A stretch of DNA of 64,000 bases from Roseiarcus sp963767245 (GCA_963767245.1 CAVYDG010000004.1:186001-250000), one strand, 5' to 3'; shown: positions 8,439 to 17,545, counted from the first letter of the stretch. Notes: generated by a model not told the origin, from the sequence alone. Numbers and translations are program-made.

Positions 8439-9646
8439 GGTGGCTTATCCCGTTGTCCCAGGCTGGTCTATATGTAGTGGATGGGTCGGTTGGGTGAGCT
8501 GATCTCGGCTGGCGCCAAGCGCTTGCCGCGGCCCATCCGGTCGCATTCCAGTGGCAGTCTTGCGGCGGCGCGGCGCCCGCCTGAGCGTTTGGACGCCCTT
8601 CCGAGGGTTGTCTCGTTTGACGATGTCCCAGTAGCTGGCAGGCGCATGATGTGCGGCCAGCCCGAGCAAGGCTTCGAACGAAACGTCCCGGTGGAAGCGG
8701 CGATTGTAGCGAAAGACGAATTCATTGAGATAGGTGTCGACGTGCGTGCGCCGCAGGCCATGATACGTGCCCAGGCCCCATCGCTTCATCAATGAGAAGG
8801 CCCGGTGGATCCAGGGCAGGGCAACATGTCCCGCCATTTTTCCGACGGTGCGCGGATCGTGCCGGTAGTCGGTCAATCCAGGATAGGACGCGTGGCCGTC
8901 GGTGAGGAGCGTGGCTCCACGCTTCACGTTGGCTCTCACGAAGGCCTCGATCGACGCCGCGGAATTGTCGGCGATCATCGCGAGGTGTATTCGGCCGGAG
9001 CGCGTATCGAGGTATTTGGCGTGCTTGCGTCGCGGCTTGGGCTGATTGGTGTCGCGATCGATCACCTCGACGGCCCCGACGACGAGGATTTTGCCGGCAT
9101 TGCCGGGCTCGAAGAAGGCGTCGCCTTCGCGAAAGGGAATTTCCGCCTGATCGACTTCGACGACACCCTCCAAGGGATCGCGATCCGGGTCGACCATCGA
9201 CCGGCGCAGTTTCTGCGTCAGCAGCCACGCGGTCTTGTAAGTGACGCCGAGTTGATCCTCCAATTGCCGCGCCGACATGCCGTTGGAATGTGTCGCCATG
9301 AGATGCGCCGCCCAGAACCACGTCGTCAGCGGCAGCTTGGACCGATGCATCACCGTTCCCGCCGTGGCCGAAGTCTGTCGGCCACAATCAAGGCATTCGT
9401 ACGTGTACGCCCGGCTCTTCAGCGCCGCCGCGCGTTGCTCGCCACAGCCGGGACAAACAAAACCCTCCGGCCAACGCCGATCCGACAAAAAGGCGACGCA
9501 ACTCCCCTCGTCGGGAAACGTCTCTTGAAACTGCGAAAGCGATCGGCCTTTGGCCATTGCGCGCCCCGTCGCAGCCGCCTCGAACGGCAACTCAACAACG
9601 CCTGCATACCACATCTAGGGCCACCTGGGACAGCGGGATAAGCCAC
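8439..9646 (-). mobile_element. complete IS1595-family insertion sequence
   Basis: The element is 1208 bp with inverted ends (GTGGCTTATCCCG[T/C]TGTCCCAGG, one mismatch in 24). It is flanked by the 8-bp direct repeat GGACAGCG at 8431-8438 and 9647-9654. An 8-bp duplication is typical of the IS1595 family. One transposase gene fills it. Confidence 0.9.
8445..9557 (-). CDS. IS1595-family transposase
   Basis: 370 residues from MAKGRSLSQFQETFPDEGSC (a longer frame starts at 9614). The N-terminus carries the zinc-ribbon motif CPGCG-x(n)-CLDCG used by IS1595 transposases. The DDE core shows VEVDQAEIPF, LLTDGHASY and HRAFSLMKRW, followed by the family end FVFRYNRR. It moves its own element by a cut-and-paste reaction. 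No frameshift was seen, so it may be active. Confidence 0.9.
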   Translation of the reverse strand: MAKGRSLSQFQETFPDEGSCVAFLSDRRWPEGFVCPGCGEQRAAALKSRAYTYECLDCGRQTSATAGTVMHRSKLPLTTWFWAAHLMATHSNGMSARQLEDQLGVTYKTAWLLTQKLRRSMVDPDRDPLEGVVEVDQAEIPFREGDAFFEPGNAGKILVVGAVEVIDRDTNQPKPRRKHAKYLDTRSGRIHLAMIADNSAASIEAFVRANVKRGATLLTDGHASYPGLTDYRHDPRTVGKMAGHVALPWIHRAFSLMKRWGLGTYHGLRRTHVDTYLNEFVFRYNRRFHRDVSFEALLGLAAHHAPASYWDIVKRDNPRKGVQTLRRAPRRRKTATGMRPDGPRQALGASRDQLTQPTHPLHIDQPGTTG

Positions 9647-9671
9647 GGACAGCGGGCCTAACATCGCGGTT

Positions 9672-11143
9672 TCATGACGCCTTTTTCGCGGGTCCCAAGA
9701 TGCGCTGAACCTTGCCCACGCGGTGGATCACCTTGCCGCCGACACTCAGACCGAACGACTGGGTAAAGCTGTTGCTCGGTGTGTCAGGTAGCAAGCTATA
9801 CATGCTGTTGGCAGCCTCGACGGTCTTATAGGTCCAATCTACGCATGGCGGCTCGGTGTTCAGCACCGACATGAGGTTAGGGGCGTTGTAGGTCATGGTG
9901 CCCGCGCCGGAGGAGAGTATAGTGGTATTGCCGCCGATGTCGCCCACGAAGTTGAGCTGGAAGGCGACGATTGGCGCTAGGTACTGTGCGGGCTGGTCGC
10001 TTAACGAGATGGTTTTATTGCCGACCATGTTGCCCTGTTTGTCGATCACCACAAAGGTCGCGCCAGTGATATTGTCGGCCGCGTCGTTCAACAGGGTGAT
10101 GATGATCTGGTATCCGGTGGGCAGCGTATTGCTCGGCAGGTTGGCCAGCCAATCCTGGATAAAAATATTAAAGTCTGTTTTGGTATGATAGTTGTTCACC
10201 ACGCACGAAAGGCTGGGTGAATTGCTGGAATCAGCAACACTACGTACTGCTGCGCACCCTCGTATTCACCGCTAGCCGAGTATGCGTTGATCTGAAAGCC
10301 GAAGCCGTTGGTACCGGTGATATCGGTGTCCACAATGATGTGGACCGACGGTCCCAGCAGGTGGTTGCACGGGGTAATCACCGGAACGCTGACACCCCGG
10401 CGGCGCTTCAATGCAGCGCGAGCACCGACCACCACCCAGGGGGCGGGGCTATACAGGAAGTAATTCGAGTTGCTGCCCAGCCCTTGCTCGGGAATAACCG
10501 CATACGGACCACCGCTGTTGAGCGCCGCGCTGATGCCGTTGTTGCCGAAACTCCCCCAGCCCCAGTTCGGCGAAATGGGTTTGGGGTAGCCGGCATCCAC
10601 CGTGCCTGCACCTTCATCGGCACGCGTGACCCGGATGTACTGATCGCCAGAAAAGAAATAGCACCGTGACCCGCTATACAGCGCAGCATCAATACCATTG
10701 GCACCAAACGAACCCCAATTCCACACCGAGATTGGTCGTGGATACCCTGCGTCCACGGTGCCCGGGCCAGTCTCGCCGCGGGTCACACGAATGTATTCCT
10801 GGCCCGAAAAGAAATAACACTTCGAGTTGCTGTATAGCGCGGCATCGATACCATTAGCGCCAAAGGCGCCCCAACCCCAGTTGGGTGCAATCGCACGCGG
10901 GTAACCTGGATCGATTGTGCCCGGCCCGGTCACCCCTCGCGTCACCCGGATGTATTCGCCGCCTGCAAAGAAATAGCACTTCGAGCCGCTATACAACGCG
11001 GCATCGATACCGTTGGCACCGAATGAACCCCACCCCCAATTGGGCGAAATCGTTCTCGGATAACCGGCGTCCACGACGCCCGGCCCCGTATCGCCGCGTG
11101 TTACACGGATGTATTGATTGCCGGAAAAGAAATAGTCCTTCAT
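9672..11143 (-). pseudogene. four-repeat hemopexin-like protein, frameshifted
   Basis: The first frame (11143-10196, 315 residues, ribosome site ttggagagatgac) contains four hemopexin-like repeats of about 51 residues. Each has YFFSGxxYIRVTR, GTVDAGYPRPI, then WGSFGANGIDAALYS, which would form the blades of a four-bladed propeller. A non-repeat beta domain follows. The frame breaks near 10215-10240, and the reading continues in another frame (SCVVNNYHTKTDFNIFIQDW) to 9672. Together they give about 490 residues. Base composition is lower in GC than the neighbours, which suggests transfer. No signal peptide is visible. The break may be a mutation or a sequencing error. Hemopexin repeats are rare in bacteria. 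Confidence 0.75.
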
Positions 11144-11317
11144 GTCATCTCTCCAAGAAGGGCAAATAGCGCAGTAGCTGCGCGATCGCCGTAACCGGAG
11201 TGGTATTTTTGCGTGTTAGTTGCGTGCGCTTGGTAGTCCCGAAGCCTACTATCAGTATGAAATTCTCATTTTGTCTGTGATCGGCGTCACACAATCCTCG
11301 GCCGCCGTCGATGTTCA

Positions 11318-11385
11318 GAGTCGGTCCGAGAACATTATGTGCGATTGCATAGTCTTCGCAGATTGGATGGAGGCCAGGTGCAGAT
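11318..11385 (-). mobile_element. IS5-family end relic
   Basis: About 65 bases (gagtcggtccgagaacatta onward) match the left end of the IS5 element at 58174 with several changes. They encode the same C-terminal stretch of transposase (MQSHIMFSDRL side). Nothing else of the element is left. Confidence 0.6.
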
Positions 11386-11505
11386 CAGCTTGACGCCGAT
11401 AGAGACCGGCATCTGATAGCCGCTCGGATCGAAGTCCGAGAACGTGAACACGACGAGCTTGCGGCCATCCCGCACCGCCATGCCGTTCGGCGAACGGCCT
11501 TAAGA
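11386..11505 (-). pseudogene. fragment of an unknown protein
   Basis: The reverse strand reads NGMAVRDGRKLVVFTFSDFD then PSGYQMPVSIGVKLI. The DFDPSG-type motif resembles the metal-binding DxDPSG seen in Toprim-like or topoisomerase VI-like proteins. Only about 40 residues remain, cut on the left by the IS5 relic. Confidence 0.4.
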
Positions 11506-11604
11506 CCTCGCTCAGGCTGCTCTTCTCGCCGAACACCGCGAAGCATGCCGGAGGGCGGTGTCAGAGCAAATTCTCGGACTGCCCGGGTGTGTTAGCCTCG
11601 GGGC

Positions 11605-12306
11605 ATGAGCAATCCATTCCGATATTTCAACAGCTCGCCAGAGGTCATCCGCCTGGTGGTGATGATGTACGTGCGATACCCGCTGTCGCTGCGCAACGTC
11701 GAGGATCTGTTGGCCGAGCGTGGGATCGACATCAGCCACGAGACCGTCCGATTCTGGTGGAACCGTTTTGGCCCAGTGTTCGCCGCCGAGATCCGGAAGC
11801 GACGCGTCGCGCACATGCGGGGCTATCCGCAGTGGCGCTGGCACTTGGATGAGGTGTTCGTGAAGATCAACGGCAAGCTCTGCTATCTGTGGCGCGCCGT
11901 CGACCATGAGGGCGAGGTCTTGGAAGCGGTGGCTACCACGAAGCGAGACAAAGCCGCCGCGCTGAAGCTTCTCAAGCGGATCATGAAGAAATACGGGGCT
12001 CCTCGCAGCATCGTCAGCGATGGGCTTCGGGCATATTCGGGGGCGATGAACGAGATTGGTGTTGCTTCCGAGCGGCACGAGGTCGGCGGTCAACTCAACA
12101 ACCGGGCAGAGAATTCGCATCAGCCGTTTCGGCGACGCGAACGGGCGATGCAGCGCTTTCGAAGTCTGAAGACGCTGCAGAAGTTCAGCTCAATTCACGC
12201 CCAGGTGCACAACCAATTCAATCAGGAGCGCCATCTCGTCACGAGGCAAGTCTACAAGCAGAGACGCTCTGCTGCCTTGGCCGAGTGGCGCGCTCTAGCC
12301 GCATAG
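11605..12306 (+). CDS. IS6-family transposase
   Basis: 233 residues, full length for IS6/IS26-like transposases. It shows a helix-turn-helix start (YPLSLRNVEDLLAERG), the DDE core (HLDEVFVKI, SDGLRAY, NRAENSHQPFRRRE) and the family end (FNQERHLV). The frame is intact. Terminal repeats could not be assigned securely; a possible left end is near 11563. It faces the second IS6 gene, 39 bases between stops, so one of the inner ends is probably lost. Confidence 0.92.
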   Translation: MSNPFRYFNSSPEVIRLVVMMYVRYPLSLRNVEDLLAERGIDISHETVRFWWNRFGPVFAAEIRKRRVAHMRGYPQWRWHLDEVFVKINGKLCYLWRAVDHEGEVLEAVATTKRDKAAALKLLKRIMKKYGAPRSIVSDGLRAYSGAMNEIGVASERHEVGGQLNNRAENSHQPFRRRERAMQRFRSLKTLQKFSSIHAQVHNQFNQERHLVTRQVYKQRRSAALAEWRALAA

Positions 12307-12345
12307 ATCGCCTCTCGCAAGACTGGGGTCGCGCTGCATGTCGAC

Positions 12346-13047
12346 TTAGCCGCCGTTACTTTGACACCGCCGCCACGTCTCCATCGCCGCGGCGCGCAGC
12401 GTGCGGTGCGTTTGGGCCGAGGTGAGATGGCGTTGGACGTTAAAGGTGTTGTAGACGGCGGCGTGGGTGGAGAGAAATTTCTGCGCTGAACCCGGACTCT
12501 TGAACCGCTGCATTTTGCGCTCCCGCCGTCGCGTCGGCTGATGCGAGTTCTCCGCTCGATTGTTCCTCCATCGCCCGCGCTCATGCCGACGTTCGATTCC
12601 AAGGTCTCGGACCGCGGCACTGTATGATCGCAAGTCGTCGGTGACCAATCGCTCGGGAACGAAGGCGTACTTCTTCAAGAGCTTGCGCATCAGTTTCAGC
12701 GCGGCGTGCTTGTTTCGCTTGGACTGGACCAACACATCGAGTACCTCGCCCTCCGCGTCGACACCCCGCCAAAGGTAGACCATTCGGCCGTCGATTTTCA
12801 GATAGACCTCATCCAGATGCCAAGTCGCGTGAGGTTTCAGCCTGCGGCGCTTTCGTAGGTCGGCGGCGATCATCGGTCCGAAATGGTTCACCCAACGCCG
12901 AACCGTCTCATAGGACACCGCCACTCCGCGTTCCGCCAACAAATCTTCGACGTCGCGCAGGCTGAGGGGGAACCTAAGATAGAGCCATATAGCTTGGTGA
13001 ATGATCTCAGGCGGGAAACGATATCCGCTGTAGCTGATTTTCTTCAT
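12346..13047 (-). CDS. second, divergent IS6-family transposase
   Basis: 233 residues with the same architecture (RFPLSLRDVEDLLAERG, HLDEVYLKI, TDDLRSYSAA, NRAENSHQPTRRRE). The sequence clearly differs from the upstream copy, so this is an independent insertion, not a duplication. Intact frame. Inverted repeats were not identified with confidence. Confidence 0.92.
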   Translation of the reverse strand: MKKISYSGYRFPPEIIHQAIWLYLRFPLSLRDVEDLLAERGVAVSYETVRRWVNHFGPMIAADLRKRRRLKPHATWHLDEVYLKIDGRMVYLWRGVDAEGEVLDVLVQSKRNKHAALKLMRKLLKKYAFVPERLVTDDLRSYSAAVRDLGIERRHERGRWRNNRAENSHQPTRRRERKMQRFKSPGSAQKFLSTHAAVYNTFNVQRHLTSAQTHRTLRAAAMETWRRCQSNGG

Positions 13048-13307
13048 CCGCTCGGTTATTCGGCCACCGGCCGGACCGCAAGCCCAACGCGGCGCGACAA
13101 CGCCGTTGTAGCAGACTGATCAGCCGCCGATCTCGACAAAACCCCTTGCAGACGGGGCGGGCCATACGTTCAACAGTATCTGCGCGAAGCGGACTCAGCC
13201 ACGAAGCGACGAATCTGACCGACGGCTTGTCCACGGAGCAAGAGTTGGTTTGCTCGACTGTTGCAACCCACAAGGGGCCGTCGGAACAGAGATCGCCTTA
13301 TTGCGTT

Positions 13308-13345
13308 GTTCCTAGCTCAGGGACGCGGGTTCCTAGCTCAGGGAC
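13308..13345. repeat. 17-bp perfect direct repeat
   Basis: gttcctagctcagggac occurs at 13308-13324 and 13329-13345, 21 bases apart, about 60 bp before the next gene. Two same-face sites could bind a regulator, or this may be a slip duplication. Confidence 0.6.
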
Positions 13346-13403
13346 CGGGCGCTTGTTCCGTCGGAGTTGGCGCTCGTCGCCAAAACGTTCGGAGGTTTAT
13401 GAC

Positions 13404-13745
13404 ATGAAACACGCATTGACGATTCTCGTTTCCACCGCGTCGATTTGCGCTTCGGTCTGCCTCATTCCGGGCGTCGCCGCAGCCAATGGCGCTGATGCAA
13501 ACGCCCAGGCCAATCAAGCGCAACTCCATCCTTGGGAAGGGAACCAGACCGGCTGGAGGCCATACGGCGCCGCTGTCGGCGAGGTCTATCCGGCTGCGCC
13601 GGGAGGCTTTGTCGGGCCGAATGGTTATACGAACGGTTATAGTGGCGATTACGTAGTGGTGCCGGTCGTGCCAGTCGCGCCCGACTACACTTATGGCTAC
13701 AGCCATGCGCCTCCCTACGGCGGCGAATACTACGTTGTTCCTTAG
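13404..13745 (+). CDS. small exported Pro/Gly/Tyr-rich protein
   Basis: 113 residues. The ribosome site cggaggtttatgac decides the ATG at 13404, although the frame is open much further upstream. Signal peptide about 1-27 (ends GVAAANG). The mature chain has Gly/Tyr/Pro/Val-rich stretches (GPNGYTNGYSGDYVVVP, YTYGYSHAPPYG). It is probably an envelope-exposed unfolded protein; no function is recognised. Confidence 0.65.
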   Translation: MKHALTILVSTASICASVCLIPGVAAANGADANAQANQAQLHPWEGNQTGWRPYGAAVGEVYPAAPGGFVGPNGYTNGYSGDYVVVPVVPVAPDYTYGYSHAPPYGGEYYVVP

Positions 13746-13834
13746 CGCTTTAGGGCCACCGACCGTCCGGTTAGCGCCGCAAAGACCGCTTTTTTTGTGT
13801 TATCTATTGTCAATGTCGGCAGGGAGGATCAGGT

Positions 13835-13924
13835 ATGAACAAAATCGCTCTTGTTGCGTTGGGGTGCCTTGCGCTTGGCGCTTGCGCCACCCCAACGAGA
13901 CCGTGGGCACGGCCGGCGGCGTCG
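13835..13924 (+). pseudogene. glycine-zipper-type lipoprotein, N-terminal fragment
   Basis: Ribosome site gggaggatcaggt, then a lipoprotein signal with lipobox (LGAC). In a frame shifted by one base the next residues are HPNETVGTAGGVVA, the usual start of small glycine-zipper lipoproteins of rhizobia. The sequence then turns into an IS1182 relic. Broken by a frameshift and by truncation. Confidence 0.55.
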
Positions 13925-13929
13925 TCGCG

Positions 13930-14110
13930 GAGATTCGGCGATGATGGCGAGCGGCGGGTGATTCAGGAGGCGCTGTTCTACGGCTTCAGCCTGGAGCGGC
14001 ATCTTCCGGACGATCACCTTCTGCGCAAGATCGATCGCTTTGTCGATCTTTCAGGGCTCGCATCAGCTCGGGATTTATCGACGGCCGTCCGACGTCGCTA
14101 TAATACGGCC
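13930..14110 (+). pseudogene. IS1182-family transposase relic, N-terminal part
   Basis: VIQEALFYGFSLERHLPDD then LLRKIDRFVDLSGL is the N-terminal signature of a group of IS1182-type transposases (usual FYxFSLExHVPxDHxLRxIDRFVDLS). About 50 codons remain, with decay toward the end. It stops at the CTAG used by the younger IS1182 element; the other part resumes at 15690. Confidence 0.65.
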
Positions 14111-14114
14111 CTAG

Positions 14115-15685
14115 GAGCCTGTCTGCTTAATCCTCGGCGAGATGGGATTTGAACCGCTCAAGCCAGTCGGAGAGCCGGATGCAGCAAATTCGCGCATCCG
14201 GTTTGATGTAAGGTTGGGTGGAAGCTTTGCGGCCATCGTTCGTTGCACCGTTTCCGAGGTGGCGAAGCTCAGCCGGTTGCGAGTGCGGCCAGGGACGGGG
14301 TCCGCCCCTGGGCGAGCTTCAAGATATTGTGGGCGAGGCAGACGAGGCCCCACTCGTTGGCGACCTTCTCGACGCCGCGCAAGAGAAACTGACGGAAGCC
14401 GCGCGCCTGCTTGATCTGTCCGAACACCGGCTCGGGCAGCTGCTTTCTTAAGCGGTAGGGGCTGGAGTGCCCGCCGGCCTTGATTCTTTCGCGCATGGCG
14501 GCGACGCGGGCGCCGCCGCCTTCTCCTTCCCCGGCGTGCTTGGCCCGCCCCGGCGCGATATAGGCGTCGATCTCGCGTTCCTCCATCGCCGCAAGGTTGG
14601 CGTCGGAGCAATAGCCCGCGTCCGCCGACAGTTGCGTCGGCTTCTTGCCCAGATTGGCTTCGATGGCGTCGGCGATCGGCGCCAATTGATGCTGATCGCT
14701 CTGCTTCGCGTCGAGGCCGTGGGCGACGATCACCTGCGCCGTCGCGTCGACCGCCGCCTGCGCATTGTAGCCCTGGATGAAGCCGTCCTTGGTTTTCATG
14801 ATGCGGCTTTCGGGATCGGTGAAGTTCTTCTGCGCTTTGGGGTCAGGCTCTTCGGATGGCGGGGCGGCGGGCTTGCCCGGTTTCTTGCGGCCCTCGGCTT
14901 GTCGCCGCTCCTCGGCCTGCGCTTTGGCCTTGGCCGCCGCGGCCGCTTTCGCCTCGGCCTCCAATTCGGCCTTCGCCGCCCGGATCTTCTCGACGCGCTT
15001 CTTCTTGTCGGCGACCCATTTGGGCAGCTCCTCGCCGCTCTTGTCGCGGCCGAAGGCTCTGTCTTCCTCGGCGTCCGCAGCCTCGGCTGCGCTCAGCCAC
15101 CGCTCGACCTCGGCCTCGAGCTCCGCCGCACGCTTCTCCATGCGCTCGTAGCTCATCGCCTTGTGCTTGGAGGCGTTCGCCTTGATCTTCGTCCCGTCGA
15201 GCGCGACATGGCCGAGCTTCACAAGTCCCGCCTGTTCGCACAGCTTGAGAACTTGCCCGAACAGTCCCGCAAGCACCTTCAAGTGCCGCTTGCGGAAGTC
15301 AGAGACGGTGCGAAAATCCGGCGGATCGAGCCCGACAATGCTCAGGAAGTCGACCCGTTCGCGCGCCGCCTTGGCGATCCGGCGCGACGAGTAGACGCCG
15401 TTGCAATAGCCGTACAGCAACAGCGCCGTCATCATCGCCGGGTCAAACGGCGGCTGCCCGCGCTCGCTCGCATACGCGGCTTCGATCTCACCAAGGTCGA
15501 GAGGCTCGAGCACAAGCGCCAAAATGAAGCGAGCCAGATGGTCCTCGCCGACAAAGTCCTGAACGCTCGGCGGCAACAACAGCGGCTGATCGATCGTCCA
15601 GGGCCGGAAGGTCTTGCTCATAAGCAAACAGAATCCAATTCGAGCAAACGCCGCCACCACAATCCGCTATTATCCAGACAGGCTC
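14115..15685 (-). mobile_element. complete IS1182-family element inserted at CTAG
   Basis: The element is 1571 bp with perfect inverted ends GAGCCTGTCTG, flanked by CTAG at 14111-14114 and 15686-15689. The palindromic 4-bp CTAG target is characteristic of IS1182 elements. It lies inside an older IS1182-type relic. Confidence 0.88.
14269..15621 (-). CDS. IS1182-family transposase
   Basis: 450 residues from MSKTFRPWTIDQPLLLPPSV. Features: family N-terminus; GHVALDGTKIKANASKHKAM with the first Asp; a long Ala/Glu/Lys-rich coiled insert (about 180-250); LSADAGYCSD with the second Asp; and the PVFGQIKQARGFRQFLLRG C-terminal block with the Glu region. Intact frame, full length, so possibly active. 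Confidence 0.92.
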   Translation of the reverse strand: MSKTFRPWTIDQPLLLPPSVQDFVGEDHLARFILALVLEPLDLGEIEAAYASERGQPPFDPAMMTALLLYGYCNGVYSSRRIAKAARERVDFLSIVGLDPPDFRTVSDFRKRHLKVLAGLFGQVLKLCEQAGLVKLGHVALDGTKIKANASKHKAMSYERMEKRAAELEAEVERWLSAAEAADAEEDRAFGRDKSGEELPKWVADKKKRVEKIRAAKAELEAEAKAAAAAKAKAQAEERRQAEGRKKPGKPAAPPSEEPDPKAQKNFTDPESRIMKTKDGFIQGYNAQAAVDATAQVIVAHGLDAKQSDQHQLAPIADAIEANLGKKPTQLSADAGYCSDANLAAMEEREIDAYIAPGRAKHAGEGEGGGARVAAMRERIKAGGHSSPYRLRKQLPEPVFGQIKQARGFRQFLLRGVEKVANEWGLVCLAHNILKLAQGRTPSLAALATG

Positions 15686-15689
15686 CTAG

Positions 15690-15831
15690 GTGCGCCCTCA
15701 TCAGGCTCGATCGATTGCGCCTGCGCGGTCCGAGCGGAGCGCAGGACGAGTTCCTATTGGCCGCCACCGCCCAAAACCTGCGGAAACTGGCGAAGCTCAT
15801 CCCCCTCCCGGCGCCGATCTTCGCCACATGA
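15690..15831 (+). pseudogene. IS1182-type transposase relic, C-terminal part
   Basis: LRGPSGAQDEFLLAATAQNL then RKLAKLI is the conserved transposase C-terminus. The N-terminal remnant lies on the other side of the nested IS. The middle of the gene is gone, so the relic was already deleted before the younger element landed. A near-identical copy of this segment is at 37.5 kb. Confidence 0.75.
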
Positions 15832-15839
15832 GGCGAAGG

Positions 15840-16367
15840 GCTCAAAACGTCCGCGCCGACGGGGAGCGCGAGCTTGCCACTGCGCGATGGGGCATGCCTG
15901 GGCCGCCGCAGTTCGGCGGCGCACCGGTTACGAGTCTTCGCAACGTCGGAAGCCCGCATTGGCGGCGCTGGCTCGGGCCGACTAGCCGCTGCGTCGTCCC
16001 GGCAACGTCGTTTTGCGAATACGCCGACACGAAGCCGCGCAAGACGCCCGTATGGTTCGCGCTGGCCGAGGATAGGCCGCTGTTCGCTTTCGCCGGCCTA
16101 TGGACGCCTTGGCGCGGCGTGCGCGGCCCCAAGAGCGCACCGATCGAGGGTCAGCACGAGCTATTTGGCTTCTTGACGACAGAGCCCAACGCCGTGGTCG
16201 CGCCGATTTATCCGAAAGCCATGCCGGTCATTCTGACGACGCCGGCCGAGGTCGACCTTTGGCTTGCGGCCGATGCGCCGAAGGCTCTTGAGCTACAGCG
16301 GCCATTGCCTGACGACGCGCTCAGGATCGTTGCGAGCGGCGAGAAAGAGGACGGAATCGCGGCTTGA
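15840..16367 (+). pseudogene. SRAP (YedK/HMCES-like) protein lacking its N-terminus
   Basis: The frame encodes the SRAP core: ARWGMPGPPQFGG, RCVVPATSFCEYA (position of the conserved Glu), LFAFAGLWTPW, FGFLTTEPNAVVAPIYPKAM and the family C-terminus. SRAP proteins trap abasic sites in single-stranded DNA through the Cys that follows the initiator Met (MCGR). That start and about 40 residues are missing, replaced by the IS1182 relic. The frame runs into the relic without a proper start, so this is a dead fragment. Confidence 0.75.
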
Positions 16368-16625
16368 GCGATCAGCACGATGGTTAGGATGTCAATTGCG
16401 CCAAGGCCCGAGAAGCCCTCAACAGCGCTATGGACAGCTCCCTTCGCAGAGGGTTCATCGAGCTTCGCGGCCATGCCGAGAAGGGTGAAGGTCATGTGTG
16501 GGGTTTCCGTTCTGTGTGTGAGGGCGGCCGGGCCGGCGCGCAGAGTTCACGAAAATAAGACTTGCGGGCGCTTTCGACCGCGGTAGAATTGGGGCGCGCC
16601 ATGAGTTCATCTTGGAGGCTCGAGC

Positions 16626-16901
16626 ATGCCAATCAAGCGCATGTTGGAAGGGAGAAACTTCGATCCGAAAGCCGCTGCGGTCCTCGTTGAGGCTTTCAAC
16701 GAAATAATCGACGAGCTTAATCTGCGGACCCTAGGCGATAGGGAAAGGGCCGCAAGGATCGTCATTGAGCTTGCGGCGGGCCGATCGCTCGTTGATGCGG
16801 CAGAGCTTCGCGACGACGCCATCAGCCTGATGCGAGACGAACAAGCAGGCTCCATGATCGCGCCCGCGCCTATACGCCAGGAAGCCCAAGGAAGCCCCTA
16901 G
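16626..16901 (+). CDS. small island-type hypothetical protein (paralogue of 18025)
   Basis: 91 residues with ribosome site cttggaggctcgagc. The pattern FDPKAAAVLVEAFNEI, DRERAARIVIELA, AELRDDAISLM matches the protein at 18025 and a family widespread in Bradyrhizobium-like genomes. It looks all-helical. The function is unknown. Confidence 0.7.
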   Translation: MPIKRMLEGRNFDPKAAAVLVEAFNEIIDELNLRTLGDRERAARIVIELAAGRSLVDAAELRDDAISLMRDEQAGSMIAPAPIRQEAQGSP

Positions 16902-17055
16902 GACGGCTTTGGGCCGGTTTGGGCGGTATGGGTAGCCGCCGGGTCGCCCGAGGCCAGCCGGCGGCGGACGCTGCGAACGCGGCGGGGCGGCTTGGGCCTG
17001 CCGTGAGTATTTCTACTCTCTTGCCAAATTTCTGCGGCTCTCACATTCGTTAGCT

Positions 17056-17280
17056 ATGGATTGGCACGTCCAATATCGGCGAGGCGGGATGGATCATCTC
17101 GCAATGTTCCCGAGCGCCGAGGCAGCAATCGAAAACGCATGTCGCCTGATGGATGATGGTTACGACGTGTTCGGCATCGGGGTTGGCGACCTCACCAACT
17201 CGATCGAGCCAGATCAGATCGCCGGCATTTACGCCATGTGGGCGAGAGCGAAATCTCCGTTCGGCGCGGCGAAGGCGTGA
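17056..17280 (+). CDS. small hypothetical protein
   Basis: 74 residues: MDWHVQYRRGGMDHLAMFPS, ENACRLMDDGYDVFGIGVGD and DQIAGIYAMWARAK. Short proteins of this form are frequent in rhizobial islands. The ribosome site is weak (tcacattcgttagct). No domain function is known to me. Confidence 0.6.
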   Translation: MDWHVQYRRGGMDHLAMFPSAEAAIENACRLMDDGYDVFGIGVGDLTNSIEPDQIAGIYAMWARAKSPFGAAKA

Positions 17281-17347
17281 AGGCGGCGGCCTCGGGTATC
17301 TTGCCGGCTCATAGGAACCGCGCGATCATAGGCCCGTTTTTACTACC

Positions 17348-17542
17348 ATGATCGCGATCACTATCACGCCGGCCGCGTACAAGGTCCTAAAGCTGATGCG
17401 GCCAGAGACATACGATGCGCCAGCCGGCGCGGACGGAATGATCCGTATTTGGCTCGATCGGAAGTTTGCCAACCAGCTTGGACAGATGAAAGGCCCCGGC
17501 GAGAGCTACAGCGGCGTCATCCTCAGACTAGCGAAGGAGTGA
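17348..17542 (+). CDS. small GPGESYS-type hypothetical protein
   Basis: 64 residues. It starts MIAITITPAAYKVLKLMRPE and ends GPGESYSGVILRLAKE, the two conserved ends of a common rhizobial small-protein family that resembles antitoxin-like proteins. The same N-terminal motif (MVRIAITQAAFEAIAAILP) is found in the gene split by IS200 at 41.8 kb. No toxin partner is visible next to it. Confidence 0.6.
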   Translation: MIAITITPAAYKVLKLMRPETYDAPAGADGMIRIWLDRKFANQLGQMKGPGESYSGVILRLAKE

Positions 17543-17545
17543 TGC

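Noticed and set aside
14146..14175. tRNA-like stretch gatgggatttgaaccgctc
   Set aside because: It resembles a T-arm but there is no acceptor stem or anticodon arm, and it belongs to the IS1182 end.
14467..15831. 454-residue + strand frame over the IS1182 transposase
   Set aside because: Shadow frame. Only its last ~45 codons, beyond the element, are real relic coding sequence and are listed.
16208..16495. Reverse frame with a hydrophobic patch (GLGAIDILTIVLIAQAA)
   Set aside because: It overlaps the SRAP fragment antisense, has a poor ribosome site and no known family.
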